Source: Tragulus kanchil (lineage: Eukaryota; Chordata; Mammalia; Artiodactyla; Tragulidae). Taken from it: a stretch of 64,000 bases of DNA. Below the pieces are notes generated by a model. It saw only the letters and a program-made list of their open reading frames with translations, was not told the DNA's origin and did no database searches. The position numbers and the translations under genes are program-made. The DNA lies in NCBI GenBank assembly GCA_022376925.1, contig JAIOJX010000032.1, forward strand, positions 99,812,794 through 99,876,793, read 5' to 3'. This document shows, piece after piece, positions 1-10,269 of the stretch; positions within the stretch are counted from its first letter, which is position 1, and every line of letters starts with the position of its first letter.

Positions 1-137
1 TCCATGGCAAGAGTAATGGATCAGGTTGCCATTTCTTTCTCTAGGAGATCTTCCCAACCCAGGGACTGAACCTGGGTCTCTTGCTTCTCCTGTATTGGCA
101 GCCAAATTCTTTGCCACAAGTGCCACCTGGGAAGCCA
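1..137 (-). mobile_element. Bov-tA SINE, minus strand, cut by the window edge
   Basis: Read on the minus strand from 137, the sequence opens with the 'gcttcccaggtggc' head of ruminant tRNA-Glu-derived SINEs. It continues through the 'aatacaggagaagcaagagaccc' and 'cctgggttgggaagatc' blocks. The tail lies beyond position 1. The 80-residue ORF across it is only SINE sequence. Confidence 0.9.
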
Positions 138-474
138 TGGAATCGATTATAGCCGCACCTAGAGAACATCTGTATCTTTGTAAATTCTCTTTTCTTTGTC
201 CAAAATACCTTTTCCTACTTCATCTGATTACTCAGTTATTTTTCAAGATGGTGTCACTTTCTTTGTGAAGTCTTAACATCTTACTCGGGGTCAAATGCCC
301 AGATCTGATGCCTCTCTAGCATCCCACATAGAGCACTATCACTATCATAGCATTTATTGTGATGCAAGGTAACGATGAGTTACTTTCACAGGCCTCTAAG
401 TTGTTTAAGAGTAAGTTTTTGTTTGTTTTCTTTCTTGGCTAATGCCCATGTGCTTAATATAGAATAAACAATCA
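138..474. other. Unique AT-rich DNA, no gene seen
   Basis: No repeat family, splice-like structure or coding bias was recognised. Short ORFs have no recognisable protein character. Confidence 0.5.
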
Positions 475-1111
475 TTAAATATTTTTTGAATAAACAGAAT
501 CTGAGTGTGACCATGAGTTTGAATGAAAGGGACCATGAGAAGCTTATCTACCTGTGGTGTTGACCTTTGAAAATTTGTGCATTCTGTGTATCAGTAGACT
601 TTGAACATATGATGTTTCCAATAAGCTGGGCAGAAATGTTCCTGCTGAATGTTATTCAAAATTTTATTAATTTGAGAGCTTTATTTGAAGAGAAACATTA
701 GCATATTCCTGGCATATGTAAGAACTACAAACTATTTAATAAATAGTACCTACGTGATAATTTGTGTTTGAAACCTCCAGAGCTTACAGTGCAAATTCAT
801 TTTATTATATTCATCCGACGAGAGGTGTATTTGAAATGACTGTAGGAAGTTTAAATAATGTATACTACACAAAATGAGCTACTTTTCATCCTTTTCTTCT
901 GAGGAGTGATTATTGCTAGTTGGATTTATGATTTCTGACATTTGGTTTTGTCTTCAATTGCAGAGCCGTCTCAAACAGGACTTATGTAGGGTGCCCTTCT
1001 GGGTGTCTTAAGAATCATGTGCATAGGGATGAATTACGTGAAGTTCAATAAAACTCCCTTCTGCCCATCTGCATGCTACTCATGCCCATGGATTTTATTC
1101 AATTGACTCAG

Positions 1112-1226
1112 GGCTCTTCAAAGGCAGGGTCTGTTTCTGATTTATCATCGTTATTTCCAGTGCCTCCCACAATGCCTGATATATAGCATGGACTCCATAA
1201 ATGCTCGTTGATTTAAAGTGAACTAT
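1112..1226 (+). repeat. L2 LINE 3' end
   Basis: The order 'ggcagggtctgtttctga' ... 'cagtgcctcccacaatgcctgatatatagcat' ... 'aaatgctcgttgattta' matches the 3' end of old mammalian L2 copies. Divergence is high, as expected. The doublet repeats it at 2189-2303. Confidence 0.65.
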
Positions 1227-1249
1227 TTGGAATTGTTCTGGAATGAGAA

Positions 1250-1410
1250 TCAATGTTTACTGAGTGACTTATTCAATGCTAGCCATGTTCAATATGTTTT
1301 TCCATTTAAAGCTTGCACAGTCTCATGAAGCAGGTATCACTATTGCAGAACTGAGAATTTTGAAGTTCAGAGAGGTAAGTAATTTATCAAAGATGTTTCT
1401 GGATTCAGTA
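1250..1410 (+). repeat. MIR SINE
   Basis: A diverged MIR core: 'tttactgagtgactta', then 'gcaggtatcactattgcagaactgagaa', then 'gttcagagaggtaagtaattta'. The doublet repeats it at 2327-2487. Confidence 0.6.
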
Positions 1411-2188
1411 CACACTAAGAGAAGTACTTCACTACGTGGACTGTCATGAAGGTTAAATGAGTTAACAAATGGAAAGCACTCAGAATGGTGGCTGGAATCC
1501 TGTACTATAATAAGCCCTGCATACATCTTTGTTTTTCTCATTGCTTTGCTATTTAAATATTTTTGAATAAACAGAATCTGAGTGTGACCATGAGTTTGAA
1601 TGAAAGGGACCATGAGAAGCTTATCTACCTGTGGTGTTGACCTTTGAAAATTTGTGCATTCTGTGTATCAGTAGACTTTGAACATATGATGTTTCCAATA
1701 AGCTGGGCAGAAATGTTCCTGCTGAATGTTATTCAAAATTTTATTAATTTGAGAGCTTTATTTGAAGAGAAACATTAGCATATTCCTGGCATATGTAAGA
1801 ACTACAAACTATTTAATAAATAGTACCTACGTGATAATTTGTGTTTGAAACCTCCAGAGCTTACAGTGCAAATTCATTTTATTATATTCATCCGACGAGA
1901 GGTGTATTTGAAATGACTGTAGGAAGTTTAAATAATGTATACTACACAAAATGAGCTACTTTTCATCCTTTTCTTCTGAGGAGTGATTATTGCTAGTTGG
2001 ATTTATGATTTCTGACATTTGGTTTTGTCTTCAATTGCAGAGCCGTCTCAAACAGGACTTATGTAGGGTGCCCTTCTGGGTGTCTTAAGAATCATGTGCA
2101 TAGGGATGAATTACGTGAAGTTCAATAAAACTCCCTTCTGCCCATCTGCATGCTACTCATGCCCATGGATTTTATTCAATTGACTCAG

Positions 2189-2487
2189 GGCTCTTCAAAG
2201 GCAGGGTCTGTTTCTGATTTATCATCGTTATTTCCAGTGCCTCCCACAATGCCTGATATATAGCATGGACTCCATAAATGCTCGTTGATTTAAAGTGAAC
2301 TATTTGGAATTGTTCTGGAATGAGAATCAATGTTTACTGAGTGACTTATTCAATGCTAGCCATGTTCAATATGTTTTTCCATTTAAAGCTTGCACAGTCT
2401 CATGAAGCAGGTATCACTATTGCAGAACTGAGAATTTTGAAGTTCAGAGAGGTAAGTAATTTATCAAAGATGTTTCTGGATTCAGTA
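2189..2487 (+). repeat. L2 and MIR, copy B of doublet 1
   Basis: Second copy of the L2 3' end (2189-2303) and MIR (2327-2487), offset 1077 from the first pair. Confidence 0.6.
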
Positions 2488-2734
2488 CACACTAAGAGAA
2501 GTACTTCACTACGTGGACTGTCATGAAGGTTAAATGAGTTAACAAATGGAAAGCACTCAGAATGGTGGCTGGAATCCTGTACTATAATAAGCCCTGCATA
2601 CATCTTTGTTTTTCTCATTGCTTTGCTATTTCTCTAGGTAGATGATAAAGGGATGTTTGTTGTTTTTTTCTTATGTCACACACAATACAAACTATATTGT
2701 TATTTAAAGGAGAAGAATAAATATACCCTAGTAG

Positions 2735-4962
2735 TTAGGTGAGTTGTTTCTTGACATCTTTGGCATTAAAAACTTAAAATGGTACTTTAAGATTTGATTT
2801 GGTTTAACTCTGAAGACCATTAGGTATTTGCTGGGCAACCTGTTTGCAATTACAATCTGTATAACTCTCTCCCAGCTTGGCGCTGGGAACAGCTGTAGAT
2901 TGTTGTCCCTGTCAGATTTAAGAGGAATTTTCTGAGTGTGCCTGGTGGATATTCTCCAATGCTGGAAAGAACATTTTACATGAATGTCTTCCATTTTTAT
3001 CACTCAGCCACTCAGTGTCAGGTATTCTCTTCACAGTCTGTAATCATAACCTCATTTGAAAAGAGAACAAAGTGGAAAGGAGGTGGGTGAAATCCATAGC
3101 ACTCAAAGGCAGGTCCTTAAGATGTATGTAAATAGTTTCGATATTTCACAGCTGTCTCAAGCATTGAGAAACTTCAGTGTTTTGGGGGAGAGTCAATGAA
3201 GTTAGACCTACGTGCAGTCACCTAAGGTCTGACGTTTGTCTCAGAAGAAGCACATACCGGTTTTCTACACCCTCTTTCCCTATTTCAGTGAGACCTTCTG
3301 TGATTTGTTCACATCCCCTGGTTTTCTTTATACTGAGGTCAGACTCTGGATGGAGGTCTGTCTTTATGGAGGAGGAAACTGAAATGTGTTATTAATAAGG
3401 TTCTCTGGTGAGCCTAAACTTCCTACTAATGTATCTTGACTGTTCTGTAAAAGGTCCTGCCACTTTCTAGACTTTAGAAAGGCTGGAGAGACTTGACTCA
3501 CTTTCTCTGATCCCCACCAGTACACTGACTGGTCATAGCCAGAGGTAAATAGGAACAGCGGCCCACCTGTGCGACCTCCCTCCCCACCTGTTGGGAGTTC
3601 CCACCCATCAACTTTTCTCCCAAGACTGCACCCTGCCAATGACCTCACACGTTTTTCCTGTCTCTATGTAAATTGCTATCTTTTCAGGAGGAGCATGACA
3701 GCCTCTGTTTGCTGGGGCCTCCATTTGTACAGAAGCTGTTATTATGGAATAAGTTTAATGGGTCGTGAATTTTGTGGAGGCAAAGGAGGGTCTTTCGTTG
3801 ACTTTGTATGTACCAGCCATGGACCTACTGGCTCTGCAAGGAGTGCATTAGGAAATTTACCCTAGTAGTTAACTCTTTTGGCAAAAAAATGGTACTTTAA
3901 GATTTGATTTGGTTTAACTCTGAAGACCATTAGGTATTTGCTGGGCAACCTGTTTGCAATTACAATCTGTATAACTCTCTCCCAGCTTGGCGCTGGGAAC
4001 AGCTGTAGATTGTTGTCCCTGTCAGATTTAAGAGGAATTTTCTGAGTGTGCCTGGTGGATATTCTCCAATGCTGGAAAGAACATTTTACATGAATGTCTT
4101 CCATTTTTATCACTCAGCCACTCAGTGTCAGGTATTCTCTTCACAGTCTGTAATCATAACCTCATTTGAAAAGAGAACAAAGTGGAAAGGAGGTGGGTGA
4201 AATCCATAGCACTCAAAGGCAGGTCCTTAAGATGTATGTAAATAGTTTCGATATTTCACAGCTGTCTCAAGCATTGAGAAACTTCAGTGTTTTGGGGGAG
4301 AGTCAATGAAGTTAGACCTACGTGCAGTCACCTAAGGTCTGACGTTTGTCTCAGAAGAAGCACATACCGGTTTTCTACACCCTCTTTCCCTATTTCAGTG
4401 AGACCTTCTGTGATTTGTTCACATCCCCTGGTTTTCTTTATACTGAGGTCAGACTCTGGATGGAGGTCTGTCTTTATGGAGGAGGAAACTGAAATGTGTT
4501 ATTAATAAGGTTCTCTGGTGAGCCTAAACTTCCTACTAATGTATCTTGACTGTTCTGTAAAAGGTCCTGCCACTTTCTAGACTTTAGAAAGGCTGGAGAG
4601 ACTTGACTCACTTTCTCTGATCCCCACCAGTACACTGACTGGTCATAGCCAGAGGTAAATAGGAACAGCGGCCCACCTGTGCGACCTCCCTCCCCACCTG
4701 TTGGGAGTTCCCACCCATCAACTTTTCTCCCAAGACTGCACCCTGCCAATGACCTCACACGTTTTTCCTGTCTCTATGTAAATTGCTATCTTTTCAGGAG
4801 GAGCATGACAGCCTCTGTTTGCTGGGGCCTCCATTTGTACAGAAGCTGTTATTATGGAATAAGTTTAATGGGTCGTGAATTTTGTGGAGGCAAAGGAGGG
4901 TCTTTCGTTGACTTTGTATGTACCAGCCATGGACCTACTGGCTCTGCAAGGAGTGCATTAGG
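2735..4962. repeat. Doublet 2: direct duplication, offset 1110
   Basis: Copy A is about 2735-3852 and copy B about 3853-4962. Both end with 'gagtgcattagg'; copy A then jumps to 'aaatttaccctagtagtt' while copy B continues 'ctaaatatt'. The first ~45 nt of copy B are a garbled version of 2720-2780 with two deletions of about 10-20 nt. From 'atggtactttaagat' on, the copies agree. ORFs at 3177/4287 and 3364/4474 show the same offset. Most of this stretch is otherwise unique DNA without a recognisable gene. Confidence 0.95.
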
Positions 4963-6949
4963 CTAAATATTTTTAGCCCATTGACTCTGGAAGTAATAAC
5001 CCTAAATGCTTCATTAAATTTTCATGGGTGAGTGATGGAAACTATGTGGGGTTGGGGAGATGGGGACAAAACCCCAATCAGCCACATTAGCTTCATTATT
5101 ACCCAGTTGCAGGACAGGAGTGTGGCCCTTAAGAAGAGTAAACATAACCTTCTAAAGGAATTGTGACAGTATTTTCTTTCCTACGCCATGCTCCAACAGT
5201 GCAGGACTTGACTGAATTTATTTCCCTTCCACACCTGGAATTCAGGACTCCAGAGATGGTGCGCAGACCGGCATTCACTGGAGTTTGATCCAGTCTCATG
5301 GCTGAGGCATTTATTTTCAGATTGACACACAGTTTTCTGCAGTTTGGCAGATCCTGGTAAGCTAAGACCACAGAAGCACGGAGCAATTGACTGCATCCTG
5401 GCTGGGGCCTTCTTCTGCGCCTGTCCTAATCTGAGGATTGTTTATTCCAGGGTATTCTGATAACCAGAGGTGCAAGGGAAGAAAGCGGGGTAGGCGTTAG
5501 GGGTTAACGGGGGCTTGATCCCGCCCTAGGACTCGGAATAGCGTGACCAATGCATGCCTCTTCCCTTTCCCTTGCCCAACTTTGCCTGTGAAGCCTCAGT
5601 GAAGACAGGAGTGTACGAGCAAGGGTCGACCGCTTGGGAACTAGCGCCCCCTCCTGCGAAGGGGTGGGGCACACGCCCACGCCGGACCTGCCCTGGAGTT
5701 TTCTTTCCTTTTTTTACAACACTGCGCTCTTTCCATTTGGGTCTGCGTGTTTGTAGAAGCTCATCTTATAAAGAGGAGCCCTAGGGAATAATGGGGAGGC
5801 CAGGCGGAGGCGGCTACGTTGGGAGTTCCCACTCATCAACTTTTCTCCCAAGACTGCACCCTGCCAATGACCTCACACGTTTTTCCTGTCTCTATGTAAA
5901 TTGCTATCTTTTCAGGAGGAGCATGACAGCCTCTGTTTGCTGGGGCCTCCATTTGTACAGAAGCTGTTATTATGGAATAAGTTTAATGGGTCGTGAATTT
6001 TGTGGAGGCAAAGGAGGGTCTTTCGTTGACTTTGTATGTACCAGCCATGGACCTACTGGCTCTGCAAGGAGTGCATTAGGCTAAATATTTTTAGCCCATT
6101 GACTCTGGAAGTAATAACCCTAAATGCTTCATTAAATTTTCATGGGTGAGTGATGGAAACTATGTGGGGTTGGGGAGATGGGGACAAAACCCCAATCAGC
6201 CACATTAGCTTCATTATTACCCAGTTGCAGGACAGGAGTGTGGCCCTTAAGAAGAGTAAACATAACCTTCTAAAGGAATTGTGACAGTATTTTCTTTCCT
6301 ACGCCATGCTCCAACAGTGCAGGACTTGACTGAATTTATTTCCCTTCCACACCTGGAATTCAGGACTCCAGAGATGGTGCGCAGACCGGCATTCACTGGA
6401 GTTTGATCCAGTCTCATGGCTGAGGCATTTATTTTCAGATTGACACACAGTTTTCTGCAGTTTGGCAGATCCTGGTAAGCTAAGACCACAGAAGCACGGA
6501 GCAATTGACTGCATCCTGGCTGGGGCCTTCTTCTGCGCCTGTCCTAATCTGAGGATTGTTTATTCCAGGGTATTCTGATAACCAGAGGTGCAAGGGAAGA
6601 AAGCGGGGTAGGCGTTAGGGGTTAACGGGGGCTTGATCCCGCCCTAGGACTCGGAATAGCGTGACCAATGCATGCCTCTTCCCTTTCCCTTGCCCAACTT
6701 TGCCTGTGAAGCCTCAGTGAAGACAGGAGTGTACGAGCAAGGGTCGACCGCTTGGGAACTAGCGCCCCCTCCTGCGAAGGGGAGTGGGGCCACACGCCCA
6801 CGCCGGACCTGCCCTGGAGTTTTCTTTCCTTTTTTTTTTTTTTACAACACTGCGCTCTTTCCATTTGGGTCTGCGCGTGTTTGTAGAAGCTCATCTCATA
6901 AAGAGGAGCCCCTAGGGAATAATGGGGGAGGCCAGGCGGAGGCGGCTAC
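4701..6949. repeat. Doublet 3: direct duplication, offset 1118
   Basis: Copy A is 4701-5816 and copy B 5819-6949. 'ttgggagttccca' begins each copy. Over its last ~170 nt copy A lacks single bases or pairs that copy B has, for example in 'gaaggggtgg' versus 'gaaggggagtgg', a shorter T-run near 5710, and 'agccctagg' versus 'agcccctagg'. Because 4701-4962 is also the end of doublet 2, that piece exists three times (3591, 4701, 5819). Confidence 0.95.
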
Positions 6950-7190
6950 TGGCACTGGTGAGTGGCAAAAACAGTGGATACCTTGTGAAAATTCCGAGTC
7001 TGTGGCTTTCACCCCTCTCCGCCCACGTACTCGCAGCGGAACCCGGGGCCCTGGGCTCAGTTCTGCCCCATCTGCGCCGGGATGGGGAGTGAGCGCCCGG
7101 GCTCTAGAGGCTCGGCTGCGAACCGCGGCGCCCCCGTTCGCTCGCTCTTCCTCCTCCTCCCCACCTCGACACCGCTAAGCTTTCGGAGCG

Positions 7191-7522
7191 CGCTCGGGCG
7201 GCGCACAGAACACCCGGGAGGGAGAAGAGCGGGAGCCCGGAGGCAGGGCGCGCGGCGGCCCGGGAGCGGGCAGGTGAGCGGCGCGGAAGGCGCGGGGCTG
7301 GCGGGGAGGGCGCGCGAGAGGAGGCGGGTCTGTGCGCGGGGCGGTCTCCTCCCCCTGCTCTGACGCGGGGCCCCCGACTCCCGCGGAGGATGGACCGAGC
7401 TCGGCGCTCGTCCGGGCTTCCCCGGGCTGGAGAGCGCGCCTGAGTGCCGCCGCCCGCCGGGCATGGGGAGCCGCTTCCTGGGCGGCTGCGGTTGCGGAGG
7501 AGGATGCTTTCAGCGAGCAGAG
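7191..7522 (+). other. Duplicate of the candidate first exon(s), doublet 4 copy A
   Basis: Same donors at exon ends 7273 and 7522, same ATG at 7463 and same upstream ORF at 7390, all 1089 nt before the other set. If doublet 4 is an assembly error, only one of the two sets exists. Confidence 0.3.
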
Positions 7523-8279
7523 GTGAGGCACGGCGGGAGGTTCGCGGCCGCCCCGGAGTTCAGCACCGAGAGGTGTCGGGCGCGGAGGCAGCGCCCGGAT
7601 GCCCGGGAGGCTCCCCCGGGGCTCCTGGGCGCGGAGGAAGGCTCGAGAGGCGCTCCTCTCGGCAGCGTGGCTAGGAGTGCGTCAGGGATAGAGACTGCGG
7701 TTTTCCTCCTCCTTCCTCCACTTGCTGGTGGGCGACTCTGCTCCTTCCTTCTGGGTCTCCCCCGACCACCCCTAACCTCGCTACTTCTGACCTCGTTCAG
7801 CTGTCTTTTTAGTCTTGCTAACCCAACACACTCCCCTGTCTCTCTTGGATCCCTTGCATCCTCCTATCTCCGCGGCTCCGGCTTTAGCCACCCACGAGTC
7901 TTCCTTCTCCCACTCCAAAACCCACCCGGTACTCGAGCCCTTTCCCACACGCGCTCCCGGCGCCCCAGGTCGGACCCTCTTCCTTGCTCCGCCAAAGCCC
8001 CTAGGGAATAATGGGGGAGGCCAGGCGGAGGCGGCTACTGGCACTGGTGAGTGGCAAAAACAGTGGATACCTTGTGAAAATTCCGAGTCTGTGGCTTTCA
8101 CCCCTCTCCGCCCACGTACTCGCAGCGGAACCCGGGGCCCTGGGCTCAGTTCTGCCCCATCTGCGCCGGGATGGGGAGTGAGCGCCCGGGCTCTAGAGGC
8201 TCGGCTGCGAACCGCGGCGCCCCCGTTCGCTCGCTCTTCCTCCTCCTCCCCACCTCGACACCGCTAAGCTTTCGGAGCG

Positions 8280-8611
8280 CGCTCGGGCGGCGCACAGAAC
8301 ACCCGGGAGGGAGAAGAGCGGGAGCCCGGAGGCAGGGCGCGCGGCGGCCCGGGAGCGGGCAGGTGAGCGGCGCGGAAGGCGCGGGGCTGGCGGGGAGGGC
8401 GCGCGAGAGGAGGCGGGTCTGTGCGCGGGGCGGTCTCCTCCCCCTGCTCTGACGCGGGGCCCCCGACTCCCGCGGAGGATGGACCGAGCTCGGCGCTCGT
8501 CCGGGCTTCCCCGGGCTGGAGAGCGCGCCTGAGTGCCGCCGCCCGCCGGGCATGGGGAGCCGCTTCCTGGGCGGCTGCGGTTGCGGAGGAGGATGCTTTC
8601 AGCGAGCAGAG
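8280..8611 (+). other. Candidate first exon(s) in the CpG island
   Basis: Two strong donor-like sites lie on the plus strand: cag|gtgagcg (exon end 8362) and cagag|gtgagg (exon end 8611). An ATG at 8552 in a good context (purine at -3, G at +4) gives 20 codons starting MGSRFLGGCGCGGGC and ends in phase 0 exactly at the second donor. A short upstream ORF starts at 8479 (17 codons, MDRARRSSGL...). I do not recognise the peptide; the exon could equally be 5' UTR. The start of transcription cannot be placed. Confidence 0.3.
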
Positions 8612-9856
8612 GTGAGGCACGGCGGGAGGTTCGCGGCCGCCCCGGAGTTCAGCACCGAGAGGTGTCGGGCGCGGAGGCAGCGCCCGGATGCCCGGGAGGC
8701 TCCCCCGGGGCTCCTGGGCGCGGAGGAAGGCTCGAGAGGCGCTCCTCTCGGCAGCGTGGCTAGGAGTGCGTCAGGGATAGAGACTGCGGTTTTCCTCCTC
8801 CTTCCTCCACTTGCTGGTGGGCGACTCTGCTCCTTCCTTCTGGGTCTCCCCCGACCACCCCTAACCTCGCTACTTCTGACCTCGTTCAGCTGTCTTTTTA
8901 GTCTTGCTAACCCAACACACTCCCCTGTCTCTCTTGGATCCCTTGCATCCTCCTATCTCCGCGGCTCCGGCTTTAGCCACCCACGAGTCTTCCTTCTCCC
9001 ACTCCAAAACCCACCCGGTACTCCGAGCCCTTTCCCACACGCGCTCCCGGCGCCCCCAGGTCGGACCCTCTTCCTTGCTCCGCCAAAGCCGGCTTTCACT
9101 TTCCTACTCCTCGACTGCGCTGCGGTTCGGCCCCGACCAGTCGAAACACCAGATGTATCCCTACGCTTTCGTACACACCATCAGAGCTGGACCCTGAGTC
9201 TCCTCTGAACCCCTCTCTTCCCGAGTCTTGCATACACTTGGTTCTTTGCTGCTGCCCCCTCCGTTCCACTCCCAAGCCCCTGTCACCTCTCCTCCCGACT
9301 TGCCCCTCTCTGCTCCAGACTCGACGCTCTGCCTCGACCCCAAAGCTTAGTCCTCCCCCAGTCCCCATCTGGGGAAACTTTACAATCCGTCTGGTTCGAT
9401 TCATAAAAGAGCCCGAGAAGTGGGGCTTAACAGCCAAGAGAGCCTCGAGCCAGGGCGTCAGGGATCGGGGGAGGTCGTGCCTTGGCGTCGTCGGAAAGGA
9501 GCTGAAGGCTGCGTATACTAAGTAAATTTCAGAACCCTGGTAGCTGCAGTCGGGACTCTACGCCCTACATTGTGTCGTCCCGCGGAGTATTATTGTGACC
9601 CCTGGTGGGAGGGCGCGTGTATTCTGTGCACTTTTTAAAGCACTTTGTGTGTGTATAAGTGCTGGTGAACGGGACGGAGGGGACACGAAGGGTTGCCCGA
9701 AGAGGTTGCTACCGCTTGGCTCCTGCGTGGCTCTCTCCCGGACCCGATGTTTCTCTCCGCGTAAAGTACTCTCCACCTCCAACTGCAACACACAATCCCT
9801 CATTGTTGGGGGTCTGCCTGGGCACTTCCGCCTGGGCTTGGAAAATTTGGAGGCAT

Positions 9857-9881
9857 GGGGTGGGGGCGGGGCGGCCGGGGG
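9857..9881 (+). other. G-quadruplex-type motif in the CpG island
   Basis: Four G-runs of 4-5 with loops of 1, 1 and 5 nt, which fits the canonical G3+N1-7 pattern. It lies in the undoubled right half of the island, where such motifs are common in promoters. Confidence 0.6.
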
Positions 9882-10269
9882 CGCCGGGCGACCGCGGTCT
9901 GGTTCTCGGCGGCAGTGGCGGAGGCGAACGGCGTGGAGAGCGCCGCGGCAAGGGCATCCGTGCGCTCCGGCGCGTGTCCGGAGGGTGGAGTGTGCGCCCG
10001 CGTGGGTCGGCGTCTGCGTGTGCGTTAGGATGCTGGCGCACACCTGGGCTTTAGCTCGTTTAGAAAGAGAGGCGAGTGGAGAGGCTGCGGACGCCAGTGC
10101 GTGTTTGGCTCTCCCGAGCTGGGCTGGCGGGCGAGTCCTGGGAGTAGGATGCTACAGTGCAGCCCTAAACACGCCGGCGGGGCCGGGAGCAAGGATCCGT
10201 CGCTGTCGCTTCTTACTCCCTCCTGCTCCCCTCCCGCTGGCCTGTTCAACACACTTTCAAAATGTTGAT

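Larger units (their letters stand above)
475..2631. repeat. Doublet 1: direct duplication, offset 1077
   Basis: Copy A is about 475-1554 and copy B about 1552-2631. They share almost every base, including the ORFs at 1264 and 2341. Copy A stops at 'gctattt' and runs straight into 'aaatattttt' of copy B, while copy B continues as 'gctatttctctagg'. A few bases of microhomology (tttaaatat) sit at the junction. The T-run after position 481 is one base shorter in copy B. Probable unmerged contig overlap. Confidence 0.95.
6908..9094. repeat. Doublet 4: CpG-island duplication, offset 1089
   Basis: Copy A is 6908-7998 and copy B 7997-9094. Each starts at 'gcccctagggaataatgg'. Copy A ends '...gctccgccaaagcc' and restarts; copy B continues into 'ggctttcactttcc'. 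Near its end copy A lacks one C in 'tactcgagcc' and one in 'gcgccccagg' relative to copy B. Anything annotated in the island between these points is therefore counted twice. Confidence 0.95.

Noticed and set aside
6896..6905. TATA box at 'cataaag' upstream of the island core
   Set aside because: The undegraded copy reads 'ctcataaag', a poor match. The better 'cttataaag' occurs only in the junction-damaged copy near 5766.
7057..9208. Long ORFs (93-218 codons) in several frames on both strands of the CpG island as protein genes
   Set aside because: GC-rich DNA has few stop codons, so overlapping open frames are expected by chance. The peptides are Arg/Pro/Gly/Ser-rich without domains, and they run through the donor sites and the doublet junction.
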